This document shows, piece after piece, positions 10,203 through 21,222 of a stretch of DNA of 64,000 nt. Below the pieces are notes generated by a model. The model ran no database searches, was not told where the DNA came from, and saw nothing but the letters and a program-made list of their open reading frames with translations. This DNA is from Watersipora subatra (lineage: Eukaryota; Bryozoa; Gymnolaemata; Cheilostomatida; Watersiporidae), in contig NC_088714.1 of the NCBI RefSeq assembly GCF_963576615.1, forward strand, positions 38,233,143 to 38,297,142, read 5' to 3'. The stretch's first letter is position 1, and every line of letters starts with the position of its first letter. Both the position numbers and the translations under genes were made by a program.

Positions 10203-11095
10203 ACTGTCATACAGCCCACGACCAAAGTGATATTGGAAAAAAAAGGGTACTGATGGTTGAGAAATGCAATATTAGCACTCAAATGTCACTGCAGTGCAAT
10301 AGGATAACTGCATTGGTAGCTGTTATGTACTGGGTGTGGGTGTTATTATATACAACAAACAGCAATAATAAAAGGAAAAGATTATATGTTTATATCTCTT
10401 CCCTTGCAATATGAGAAATGCAATATTGGCCAATAGTAGAAGTAAATGCACTGATATTATTAGAATAACCAATATTATTAATATAGTTATAATAGAAAAC
10501 CAATGCACAATTTTGTTTACAATTCCAAACGTCATAGCTAACAGTATCAAGAAGTTGTGATATTTATATAGATTTTTAGAAAATCTATTTAACAAAACTA
10601 TTTAGAAAAAATAACAGTAACATATTGCCCATCATCGATGTTGTTAGTGTCACTATAACACTTCAATAGTCATCCAAACTTATAATTAAATATTGTAATA
10701 ATCTCATAAGAATCATTAAAAAAAATATCATCGTCATTTCCTTTACTTTCACTGCTTTGGACATCAGTTAGAATACCAAAGTACTCAAAAGTTTCCAAAA
10801 TGTCAGTTACTTTGAAATCAGCAAAAAAGAAATGATTTCTGTACTGCTACGTTAATTACAGAAACCTTCGGCAATTCGACAATGCTATAGACTGGTGAAA
10901 TGTGCACGTTATTTTTTCGTGAAATGCGCACGACTTAATGGTTCTATTCTCTGTCGCTCGGCGTTTTGTTTGCCGGTCTAAGTTTTGATAAAAGTAAGGC
11001 TTGGCCAGTTTTAATAACGATTTTCGGCCAAATTAATCTGTCTGTTTGTGTATAATCCGATCAGATAGGTTAGTTTTAAGATACTGTCATAAACA
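10203..11095. repeat. Dispersed repeat family A, copy 1
   Basis: Blocks of this stretch recur at 27355-28130 and 31102-32220: CATACAGCCCACG, AACAGTAACATATTGC, GAAACCTTCGGCAATT, GAAATGTGCACG..GTGAAATGCGCACG, and TATAATCCGATCAGAT. It abuts the polymerase fragment on the left and the gypsy fragment on the right, so it probably inserted into or replaced parts of both. The 90-codon hydrophobic - strand ORF inside (10323-10595) has no support. Confidence 0.7.
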
Positions 11096-12564
11096 TTTAT
11101 TCACTTGGGTAAGATCTAAACAAATTCGAAGTGAGTAATTTCGTTTCAATACATTTAGAATAGGGTGAACCCAATCTGTGGCTTGTTTCACTTTGGCTAT
11201 TATAGTGCCCTGAGATTCCATTTTTTGGGGAGTGTCCTTCAACTTATCGCGCAATCTAAAGGGAACTCTCCTGTCACTTTGAATTACTAGTTTAGCATTA
11301 TCTTTCAGTTGCAAGGCATGTTTGCATGGGAGGCACCCCAAACCACTGAACACATCTGGGTAAGCTTTAACAAGGTCATCGCTGACTATTTGAGACATTG
11401 ACTAAATCCATTTCCATTGCATTTAGTAATCCTAACAAGGTCTTCTGACCGGCACTTGATGACACTATTACAAAATCTAGTGGTACAAAACGAGCGCTAA
11501 CATCCACCAACAATGTTACTTTACCTAGTACATCTAGTTCATGGTTGCTAAATGAAACTAGTAGTAGTGACTTGCCATACCTTGTAGAGGTATATGCACC
11601 GACAAAGAGTCAAATATCCATTTAGGCATGACATTGCATGAAGCTCCAGTGTCAACTTTGAGATGTAGGTGCTTTTCATTGCACCTTACGGTGATACACC
11701 ATTCTCTTCGGCTCTTGTTGTTGTTCACCGTAAAAGTTGTCATTCTGATATCCACTGGTGTATACTAGTTCATATGCAGCTTTGGCAGCAGACTTACGTT
11801 GTGGTGCCATACAAGCTAGGCTGAAATGATTCATCTTGTGGCAGTTACGGCACTCTTTGCTGTATGCTCCTTTAAGGTGACTCGACTTGCAGTATTTACA
11901 GTCATTTATCCTGGCGCCATTATTATTCTTGTGAACTAGATGAGTCGGTTGTTGTATGGCATCAATATTAGCATTCTCTTTGTCGATCTTTTTATCTGTA
12001 AGATAATGTTTGGTGGCTTCCACCCGACGATACAGTTGTACGACTTTGTTCAAATTTGAATTGTCATCCAAGTTGAATATATCCTCTCTGACTCCTGGTG
12101 AGTTAATGCCACATACAATCCTGTCTATCAAAGCACTATTTGGTTCATCAGCATGTATATTGCAAGTAGACAAGAGTCCGCGCAGTGCAGTTGAGAATTT
12201 GTCGAACGATTCACCTGGAAGCTGTGTTATGTTATAAAACTTGTATCGATCATAGATAGTTTCCACTTGCAGTGTAAAGTGCCGGGGTAAATGTCTCCTT
12301 AATTTTTTTAATATCATTTTCATCAGGAAGATTGAAGGTTCAGAATATCTCCTGACCTTGTGGCCCACGTAGGGTTAGCAGTATGGCTACTTGGATTTCT
12401 ACCCCTTTTGTTGACTTCTCTGTTGCTAGCATATAGAGGTTAAATTGTTCAAGCCATTCGTGCCAGCATCTACTAGTCTTACTGGGGTTGCCAGCATTAG
12501 ATAAAAAGCAACCTGGAGCTCGCAAACCGCCCTCTACCATTACTATCCAGCCGTGATAATCCAC
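11087..12564 (-). pseudogene. Degraded Ty3/gypsy retrotransposon (Mag-like) gag-pol
   Basis: On the - strand: 12340-12564 is the gag N-terminus (W..WLEQFNLYMLA..VAILL). 11676-12368 continues gag in another frame, with knuckle-like cysteines (CKYCKSSH, CRNCHKMNHFSLAC); the first knuckle has lost a cysteine. 11558-11755 holds the retropepsin motif (VDTGASCNVMP). 11087-11398 is the start of reverse transcriptase (YPDVFSGLG, RRVPFRLRDKL, RICLDLTQVNK). Frameshifts separate the parts. Pol is cut off at about 11095, where repeat family A begins, so the palm, RNase H and integrase are missing. Confidence 0.85.
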
Positions 12565-12595
12565 ACTATATACGTCCTGGCATCATGTAGTAATG

Positions 12596-12719
12596 TGGAG
12601 TTTCCACCAGATGGTTTATTCTATGAATGTTGACAGATATAAGTTAACCTGACTGCCTAGCTAGGCTGTTTAATCAATGCTGATTGCTCATAAAAAGCAC
12701 ACCTGGATTACCCATAACA
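12596..12719 (-). repeat. Possible short LTR of the degraded gypsy element
   Basis: Bounded by TGT and ACA, upstream of gag on the - strand, with AATAAA inside. A TGATGCCAGGACG stretch directly after it in the element's orientation could be the primer-binding site. There is no partner LTR, because the other end of the element is lost. Confidence 0.4.
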
Positions 12720-13170
12720 TTGCTGCAAAATCACACATACGGGTACTAAGTGCACATGGAACAATTATAAAATGGAAGGTTATTTGGTTTTCTTTATTCA
12801 GCTTTTTCTGATAAAAACCAGCTGACTTGAACACTGGATGAATTACTATTATTCATGATGATTGTTATTTGTGTATCTATATTTACTCTTTTTATTATTT
12901 TTGCACCTTTATGACCTTTATGTAACCTTTTTAAAGTAATGATAAAACAAATATCATTATAAAACCAGCAGTCATGACAAAACAACTAACAATTATTCCC
13001 CACTGTGATATTTAGCAGTGTAAGAATGTTAAACTGTAAACTATTACCAATAGGAATAGGTTATTAACATATAATAAGTAAGGAAGTAGTACAGAGAGGA
13101 AGGATTGTCAGGCATTTGGTCATGTCTAATGTTAGCAGCTGATTTTCAGTGATGTGTTTTATTTGTACAG
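12720..13170. other. Non-coding gap, nothing recognised
   Basis: AT-rich DNA with no ORF of note, between the gypsy LTR candidate and the candidate exon at 13171. Confidence 0.4.
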
Positions 13171-13322
13171 ACTCAACAAAAAATAGAATCATTACAAGAA
13201 GAAATGATGTTGTGGTACCTTGTTTATTTACTCAATCTCATACATTTACCGGTGCAGATATGAGAAATGATATCAGACCTGTCAGGACTGATCAAGGAGA
13301 GAGGACAGATGGTGGTTATGAT
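13171..13322 (+). CDS. Candidate host exon
   Basis: Bounded by TTGTACAG and GTAAGA. One frame is open through the whole 152 nt (includes RRNDVVVPCLFTQ and TGADMRNDIR). It needs one leading base from the previous exon and ends in phase 0. The next exon at 13957 needs phase 1, so another small exon would have to lie between. No domain recognised. Confidence 0.3.
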
Positions 13323-13956
13323 GTAAGAAAGAGCCTGAGAGAAAAGGAAGGGAGGGCGTATCAAAGCAATCTTTTGTCACAGAAAACGTAAAACCAACTT
13401 GGTAAAAGAAAACTAGTCAATGGGTCGTGTTTAGAAATTTGATGAAACACGACTTAAACTGGGGAATCTAAATTCTCCAGCCTATATGAACTTCAGAATC
13501 AGTATACTGAGACAAGCTAAACTAAAGACTCTTTGCTATCATTTCTATAAGTTAAATGTATTTCACTGCATGAGATATTTTATGTTTTTGTTACCTTAAA
13601 CAAGCTTTATATCATGTTCAAAAGCAATGTTCTTCTTGAAACATAGTTAAGCGAGTGAGAGACGCCTGCATATACAACAATGTTAACATGGTTTTATGTT
13701 AATATTAGTTTGCGACTATAACAAGTGTTGCACTATTCCTGTGAGTTGAACTCCTAAAGATTTTCAGGTACCAACAACTCTTACCGTAATAGTCTTTTGT
13801 GTGCTTGTTCAGAGGTAAAGAAGAACATACTCACAAATTACTACTGCATGTGAAGTAACAGTGATCATATTCACCTTTAGTAATTTTGAAATTTTGTAAG
13901 AAAGTTATGAAGGTAGATAACCAGGTTCAGTAAGATTTCACTCTACTTTATTACAG

Positions 13957-16900
13957 AGGCTGACAACTCTCAAGATTACGAAAGCAGTAACGAAGGTAAG
14001 ATTATACCCATTTTAGTTACCTGTTGATTCTCCTGTATGTATTCACAGCTCATGTTCAATATATATTTCAGTAGATGCTATATTATTAATAATAATACTA
14101 ACATTAGGCTACCTATGAACATCTCCGTGATTCATAACAATTCAATATTTACCTCCTCTAACAAGTACCATAGTTGAGAGCTGAGTAATACATTTGATTC
14201 AGCAACGGTGTTGATAATTCTCTTATTATCATTTCTTTTCTAACTTGAGACACATTTGATTCTTTACACAGAGACAGGGTATGAAATAATAACAACTGTT
14301 GTTGATATCCACCAACCTCCAGCAGGAAATATTGGTAAGTCTCTAGTTGGAATCAACTCCTACATCCTTTGTTCTTCATTAGGGCCTCACCTGATGGCCT
14401 AGTTTGAGTTTATATCTGAACGTCTGTTTATAGCGTTTAGTTTAACTACACTTTAGCGTTCAGTTTAACATTTTAGCGCATTCCAACTATCTCCATACTG
14501 TCACTATTCCTACTTGCATAAAAGCCTGTCTTGACCACATTATCATAAACTTTGACAATTTTTTCCATACAGAGTGGTACCATTCATACTGACATAAGCG
14601 ACCATTTGCCAACTTTTATTGCTCTGCACCTCACCAACTTCAGACCACAATTCTCAAACAATCATTCGGATCATCGCTCTTTCAAAACCTATGACAAACA
14701 AGCTTTTATTTCTGATCTTTTTAAAACCAACTGGCACTCAATATATGAAACAAACTCTACTGAAACAAAGTATAATACTTTCTTGCACTTCTTTGAAACA
14801 ATTTGCAACAAGCATGCTCCTTTCATTAATACCCCTTCACCCAATTACAAAACAAACAGAAAATCTTGGGTTTCAGCTCGTATATACAAGCTTATTTTAA
14901 AGCGAGACTATACCTCTATTCTCAAACACTCAACTCACCACTTAAATCAAAGTTAAAAATTCGATACAAAATGTTAAGGAATCAAATAACCATGGAACTC
15001 CGCAATGCCAAATCAAACTATTTTGAATTCCTAATAAAAAATGCTTTTGGGCCTAAACACCTCTGGCAAATCTTAAACAATGGGATTGGCAAAACTAAAT
15101 CGTCATCATCAGCCCTAAAATCTATAATACATAATGAAAAAGAACTGACTACAGAGATTGATATAGCCAACACCTTTAACAACTATTTTACTCCTATTGG
15201 TTCGTCACTGTCACAACATTTTGAAAAGTTTAATCATAATCCAGTAGAGCTAACACAAAGGATATCAACAAAAAGTTTAACTTTTAAATTATCGCAAGTC
15301 GGCGTAAATGATGTAACCAAACTTCTAAAAAAGGTTAATCCAGCCAAAGCAACCGGATTTGATAACATTCTATCAAAATTAGTTAATGATGCGGCAGAAG
15401 CTATTGCTCCTGTAATAGCTGAAATTTTAAACTCCAGCTTAACAACTTCTCAAGTAGCAAGTAAAATGAAAATAGCTAAAGTAAAACCCTTGTTTAAAAA
15501 AGGCTCAAATAAAATTTGCTCTAATTACAGACCCATTAGTTTGCTACCAGTGCTAAGTAAGATAATTGAAAAAGCTGTAAATAAACAGATTATGGAATAC
15601 TTTGAGGGTAATTTACTGCTTAACGATGGGCAATATGGTTTTAGGAAAAAGCGCAGCACCAAGGATGCACTAATTAAATTGACCAATAATGTTTTAAAAT
15701 ACTTAAACGATGGTAAATGTGTTCTTGGCATCTTTCTAGATTTTGGTAAAGCCTTAGACACAATAGATTGACACAATAGATTATAACATATTGTACTCAA
15801 AACTCCACATTCTTAATTTTGACATTACCGCAGTTAACTGGATCAAAAGCTATCTAACCGAATGTAAACAATACACTATTATTGGTAACACTTTACCTTC
15901 CATACTAGATTTAACATGTGGCGTACCTCAAGGTTCCATCCTTGGTCCAACTCTTTTTTTAATATACATCAATGATTTAACACATGTCACCAACTTTATC
16001 ACATCTGTGCTCTATGCAGATGACACTAATCTCTTTTTTGAATCCTCTAACATCAACGAGCACATAGATTGTTTAAATAATGAACTTCTCACTATTCAAA
16101 ACTGGTGCACTTCTAACAAACTCACCTTAAATGTTGATAAGACTAATTTCATGTTACTAAAAACCCCCAAAATAAATTTTATCTAGCTAACACTCATCCT
16201 TTTTTCATTTTCAACAAACCGATTTGTCAGACAAATCACACTAAATTCTTAGGTATTTTCATTGATTCTAATCTCACTTGAAAAAACACATCGAATATTT
16301 ACTAAAACAACCGAGACCCTTATCAGGCTTACTCTACTGCACATCTGAATATTTACTTCGCAAACCTCTGATTTTAGTATACAATTCCATGGTAAATTCC
16401 AAACTTTCATATTGCATTGAGGCATGGGGCAATGCATCTCCTACCCCTCTTACAAATTTAATAACACTTCAAAAATGCATGATAAGGACCATCCACAAAA
16501 AGCATCGCATCACCCACACCAAACCTCTTTTCAAATCATCATCCATACTACCTATCAGCTCACTATATTCATATCGCATTATACTTTTAGCTCATCAAGA
16601 ATTTCATTGTAATTACATCCCTCGCACAATACATCAAACCTGATTCTCAAAATCCTGTCTAAATCTCCCACAATCTTCTTCCCGTGCAGGTCATCGCAGG
16701 GTGGATTTTGAACAAGCCATTTTTTGGAATCAACTCCTTAAGTTTATTGAAGGCATAGAGAAGATGGCCAGTTTCAAGAGAGAACTCAGGTTGTATCTTT
16801 TTGACATGTGAATAAAACCGATGACGACAAGCCCAATGCCTCGACTAGCTATGCTGTTGCGTACTATGGGCTTCATCACTCCTCCAGCTTATCTCTTTTG

Positions 16901-17850
16901 CTCAACTAATTTTGTTAATGAAAATAAATCACAAATCACTTAAATTACCCCTTTATATAAAACTTTTAACTTCTCTCAAACTAGTCATTTAAAATAGACA
17001 ATCAAAGGATACTATAATACGAGTTTTTCATACCCCCTAATTTAGTACAGTTATGATTAACTGTTTAGTAGTCTGTATAAATACGTGCATTTTTCCAAAT
17101 GAAAAGTTTATCCTTTCAACCTTCTTAAACAGCATGCAAGGAGTTACAATATGTTTTAATAATTACCTATTTTAAAGATGACCAGAATGTCATATTACTA
17201 TATATATTGTGTCTTGTCAAGTATTTATTTATTATATCACAGAGAACCTAGCAGGACTGAATCACCCTTTTAAGTACTTTTACATTTCATCATGGCTACT
17301 TTATATATTTATTATTATACAATATTATTTACAATAGTATATAGTTTTAATCTAAATTTTAGCTGCTCCTCCATTTTCTCCGTGGGTAAGTTACATAAGC
17401 TTTGATGTTATCTGAAGGTTTATCACTATTCTCACTTGTTTATTTTTCTGTTTAAGTTGTTTCATCATGTTTTGAAATGGAATAAAAGCAATAGTTTTTT
17501 TAATTTGGAAATTTAAAATTTTTAATTTTAGCATTAATTAGTCTGTTATTAATGTTCAATATTAATTTATAGAACCTATTTTAACAACGACTCACATGTT
17601 TGAACTCTCAAAGACTTCAAACTCATGTAGTTTACTATAAGTTTGTCAAGTACTCTATAGATTGTCTGGCTATTATCAGTATAAGTTGCTTTAGAGACAA
17701 CCATAAACTCACATACAGTCTTATTAATAAGACTTTAAACTGTTTGTGTTATATTACTTACAGTTAGAGAAGACAACTCTTGACCAACAAAAAAGAGTGC
17801 GGAGTGAGACATTCAGCACACTCCCTTCTCCCTTCTCTCTTCTTCTCTAT
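13957..17850 (+). CDS. Unidentified host gene, four phase-matched exons around a retrotransposon
   Basis: Proposed exons are 13957-13995, 14272-14334, 17363-17385 and 17764 to at least 17820. All have GT-AG borders: TTACAG/GTAAGA, ACACAG/GTAAGT, TTTTAG/GTAAGT and TTACAG. The first three junctions match in phase (1, 1, then 0). The protein words are ADNSQDYESSNE, GYEIITTVVDIHQPPAG, APPFSPW and LEKTTLDQQKRVRSETF. This is a polar, tyrosine-containing stretch like a cytoplasmic tail, but I do not recognise it. A CR1/Jockey-like element fills the 3-kb intron. The last exon runs directly into the end of a non-LTR retrotransposon at 17851, so the gene is broken or its exon ends shortly before. A hydrophobic frame at 13767-13813 (LTVIVFCVLV) could be a membrane exon, but its phase does not fit. 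Confidence 0.45.
14380..16990 (+). mobile_element. Degraded CR1/Jockey-superfamily non-LTR retrotransposon
   Basis: Carries the end of an APE-type endonuclease (SDHLP, near 14600) and a reverse transcriptase in broken frames. 14866-15771 has NYRPISLLPVLSKI and YGFRKKRSTKDAL. 15791-16186 has GVPQGSILGP and the LYADD box near 16015. 16278-16643 is the thumb and tail. The conserved tail FKRELRLYLFD lies near 16780, followed by an AT-rich 3' end. A stop at 15769-15771 and frameshifts near 14900 and 16200 show it is dead. It is 5' truncated within the endonuclease and sits in the intron between host exons 14272-14334 and 17363-17385. Confidence 0.85.
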
Positions 17851-19258
17851 CTCCAAGAGGGAGATATTTCTCTACCTTTTCTTTTTCTTTGCTGGCTATA
17901 TTGTAGTCATTGGGTACTGCTATATCTATTATAGTAGCCCTCTTGTTCTCCTTGTCTACCACCACTATATCTGGTTGGTTTGCCAGGAAATGCTTGTCAG
18001 TTTGGATGTAGAAGTCCCAGAGGATCTTAGCCCGGTCATTTTCATTGACCTTACCAGGAGCTTTCCACTAGTGTTGTGGTTTATTAAGGCCATACTCATC
18101 ACATAGACTTCTATACACAACACCTGCGACATGATTATGCCGCTCAGTGTATGCGTTCCCTGCTAGCTGCTTGCATCCACTGATGATGTGTTGGATGGTC
18201 TCAGGTGCATCTTTGCACAGTCTGCATCTAGGATCGTCTCTAGTGTGATAGATTTTCGTTTGGAGTTGCCTTGTTGGGAGCACTTGCTCCTGGGCTGCCA
18301 TGATTAGCGACTCTGTATTGGCCGTTAGGTTTTCTTTGTTCAGCCACATATATGTCTGGTGAAGATCGCCAACCTTAGATATTTGTTGGTGGTAAGCACC
18401 ATGAAGAGATTTCGTGTGCCAGTCAATTTCCTCATCATCAGGGCGTAGGTCCGTTGTAAGAGCAGCCGATTGAAATTCAGCTAGCAACTTGTCTGAGATG
18501 GCCATGGAGGCTGCATATGCTTTGATGCTTTGCTCCTCCTCTTTCACTGTCAGCTGTACACTTTTGAGTCCCCTACCGCCATCTTTCCTATCAAGATACA
18601 ATCTAGTAGTATCAGATTTTGGGTGAAGTGCTCCATGCATGGTCAGCAGTTTACGAGTTGCTATATCCGTTTCTTTGATGGCTTCCTCAGTCCACTTTAT
18701 TATGCCTGCTGGATATCTTATTACTGGCAGTGCGTAGGTATTTATTGCCATGACTTGGTTCTTGGCATTGAGCTGGCTCCGTAAGACCTGCCGAAGGCGT
18801 TTCTTGTATTCGGTAATGGCTTTGTGACGTACCTCGGCTTCGTGGTTGATGTTGCTTTGCATAATCCCTAAGTACTTGTACCCTTCTTCTATATCTTTGA
18901 TGGTACCATTTGGCATTCTTAGGCCATCTGTGAGCATAGAATGGCCTTTCTTAAGAATTAGCCTTCCACATTTCTCAATACCGAAGGTCATTCCAATGTC
19001 CTTGCTGTATACCTGAGTGAGGTGTATTAGCGAATCAATGTCCCTTTCTTTGTTAGCGTACAGCTTGATGTCATCCATGTAGAAGAGGTGGTTTATCTTG
19101 GTGCCACTCTTAAACTGGTACCCATATTGAGTCTCCTCCAGCATATTGCTTAGAGGGTTTAGGCATATGCAGAAGAGCAGCGGTGATAATGAGTCACCTT
19201 GATAGATGCCTCGCTTATATATATATATATATATATATATAGTCTTTTTCTCCCAGAT
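17851..19258 (-). mobile_element. RLE-type non-LTR retrotransposon, inverted (-) arm of a fold-back
   Basis: A near-identical inverted copy of the + arm that starts at 19268. It encodes the reverse transcriptase C-terminal half (RGIYQGDSLSPLL, FYMDDIKLYA), the CCHC region and most of the restriction-like endonuclease. At the 5' side a piece is missing and an (AT)n tract stands between the short starting segment (19238-19258) and the GIYQGDS block, read through as IYIYIY. The 3' end of the element is absent: homology stops at 17851, inside the endonuclease C-terminus, where host exon sequence begins. Confidence 0.85.
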
Positions 19259-19288
19259 GTCTGAAAGGACATCTGGGAGAAAGAGACT
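19238..19288. repeat. Centre of the fold-back palindrome
   Basis: GACATCTGGGAGAAA and its complement face each other across a 6-bp spacer (TGAAAG, 19259-19264 region). Both element arms therefore begin at the same nucleotide, facing away from each other. Confidence 0.85.
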
Positions 19289-20827
19289 ACTCATAACACC
19301 ACTGCAAATTGGCTGAAGAGGCTTAAAGAGAGCCATCAACACACTGTGGCCCAGCAAGGACTCACCATCAGCAAAAAGGACATCAAGTGCAGAGTGCAGC
19401 GTATGAAGAACTGGGCAGCACCTGGCCATGACATGATTCAAGCCTTCTGGTTAAAGAAATTGACATCACTTCACACTAGAATGGCTAAGCAGATGGAATG
19501 CCTAATAGAACAAGGTGACCATCCAGAATGGCTGACCAAAGGACGAACTTTACTTCTGATAAAAGATCCAAAGCAGGGGCCGATTCCTAAAAACTATCGA
19601 CCAATAACGTGCTTGCCCATCACTTGGAAACTGCTCTCAGGAATAGCTGCAGACAAACTGGAAGAGCACATGAGTCACTATATGACCAGTGCTCAGAAAG
19701 GAATTGGGCGCAACACCCGAGGAGCTAAACATCAGTTACTGGTGGATTGGACGGTCTGTCAAGACAGCAGGAGAAGGCAAACCAATCTTGCCATGGCTTG
19801 GATTGACTACAAAAAGGCCTATGACTCAATTCCCCATAGTTGGATAGTTGAGTGCCTCAGTATGTATAATGTTCACCCTGTTCTTGTGGCATTCATCAAG
19901 ATGTCAATGACCAAATGGAAGACAGAACTGGAGGCTAATGGCAAAAAGCTGGCGAGTGTACAAATTAAGCGAGGCATCTATCAAGGTGACTCCTTATCAC
20001 CGCTGCTCTTCTGCATATGCCTAAACCCTCTAAGCAATATGTTGGAGGAGACTCAATATGGGTACCAGTTTAAGAGTGGCACCAAGATAAACCACCTCTT
20101 CTACATGGATGACATCAAGCTGTACGCTAACAAAGAAAGGGACATTGATTCGCTAATACACCTCACTCAGGTATACAGCAAGGACATCGGAATGACCTTC
20201 GGTATTGAGAAATGTGGAAGGCTAATTCTTAAGAAAGGCCATCCTATGCTCACAGATGGCCTAAGAATGCCAAATGGTACCATCAAAGATATAGAAGAAG
20301 GGTACAAGTACTTAGGGATTATGCAAAGCAACATCAACCACGAAGCCGAGGTACGTCACAAAGCCATTACCGAATACAAGAAACGCCTTCGGCAAATCTT
20401 ACGGAGCCAGCTCAATGCCAAGAACCAAGTCATGGCAATAAATACCTACGCACTGCCAGTAATAAGATATCTAGCAGGCATAATAAAGTGGACTGAGGAA
20501 GCCATCAAAGAAACGGATATAGCAACTCGTAAACTGCTGACCATGCATGGAGCACTCCACCCAAAATCTGATACTACTAGATTGTATCTTGATAGGAAAG
20601 ATGGCGGTAGGGGACTCAAAAGTGTACAGCAGACAGTGAAAGAGGAGGAGCAAAGCATCAAAGCATACACAGCCTTCATGGCCATCTCAGATAAGTTGCT
20701 AGCTGAATTTCAATCGGCTGCTCTTACAACGGACCTACGCCCTGATGATGAGGAAATTGACTGGCACACGAAACCTCTTCATGGTGCTTACCACCAACAA
20801 ATATCTAAAGTTGGCGATCTTCACCAG
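19268..20827 (+). CDS. RLE-type non-LTR retrotransposon ORF, 5' part (+ arm)
   Basis: Reverse transcriptase of an element in the R2/R4-like group, which copies its RNA onto nicked target DNA. The frame is open from the palindrome centre with no ATG (5' truncated; the first usable start is a GTG at 19346). Motifs in order: NWAAPGHDMIQAFWLK, KNYRPITCLPITWKLL, MAWIDYKKAYDSIPH, GIYQGDSLSPLLF, FYMDDIKLYA (YMDD near 20103), then the thumb with YKYLGIM and TMHGALHPKSDTTRLY. It is cut after VGDLHQ at 20827 by the gypsy LTR. The frame then reads 19 codons into the LTR and stops. Confidence 0.9.
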
Positions 20828-21089
20828 TGTCATGCAAGTGCCAAGTATTACTGGTACTTTGCCAACAAACATTATGCTTTTTAGCTAAAGCTTTATACAA
20901 GCTAATATTATATAGTACTGTCTCATTATAGCTATTAATAATGCTTGTAGCTTTTTACAAAGCTTTTCTATGACCAAACATATAAATACTTGGGTTTTCT
21001 GTTATCAAATCAGTTGTCTCTGGAGTGTGCAATAAACCATTTCTCTAATTTAATACTCTATTTAATGGCTTCTGTGCAGAAACATAACA
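20828..21089 (+). repeat. 5' LTR of the gypsy element
   Basis: Starts TGTCATGC and ends CATAACA. It contains CATATAAATA (TATA-like) and AATAAA. The inner bounds match the 3' copy exactly. Confidence 0.97.
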
Positions 21090-21098
21090 GAAGCTAAT

Positions 21099-21110
21099 TG
21101 GCGACAAGGA
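21099..21110 (+). promoter_or_regulatory. Likely primer-binding site
   Basis: TGGCGACAAGGA begins with the TGG expected for pairing to a tRNA CCA end, nine bases after the LTR. That spacer is longer than usual. The tRNA is not identified. Confidence 0.5.
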
Positions 21111-21116
21111 TTTCTC

Positions 21117-21209
21117 TTTTGAACAGTTACAAAGAGTTTTGTTCAGATTTTATCATTGATAAAATCGATACAAAGAGTTCTAGTTTATTACAAGAGTAAC
21201 TGTTCAAAA
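21117..21209 (+). other. Stem-loop structure in the gypsy leader RNA
   Basis: TTTTGAACAGTTAC (21117-21130) pairs with GTAACTGTTCAAAA (21196-21209), enclosing a second hairpin with 10-bp arms (21146-21155 and 21157-21166). Nested stems just before gag could serve in packaging or dimerisation (inference). Confidence 0.6.
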
Positions 21210-21222
21210 TTGCACCACTACA

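Noticed and set aside
10323..10595. 90-codon hydrophobic - strand ORF
   Set aside because: Lies in a dispersed repeat. AT-rich DNA reads as Leu/Ile/Tyr by default, and no conserved feature is visible.
13767..13813. Membrane-like exon (LTVIVFCVLV) for the unknown host gene
   Set aside because: It would start in phase 0 and end in phase 2, which does not join the phase-1 exon at 13957.
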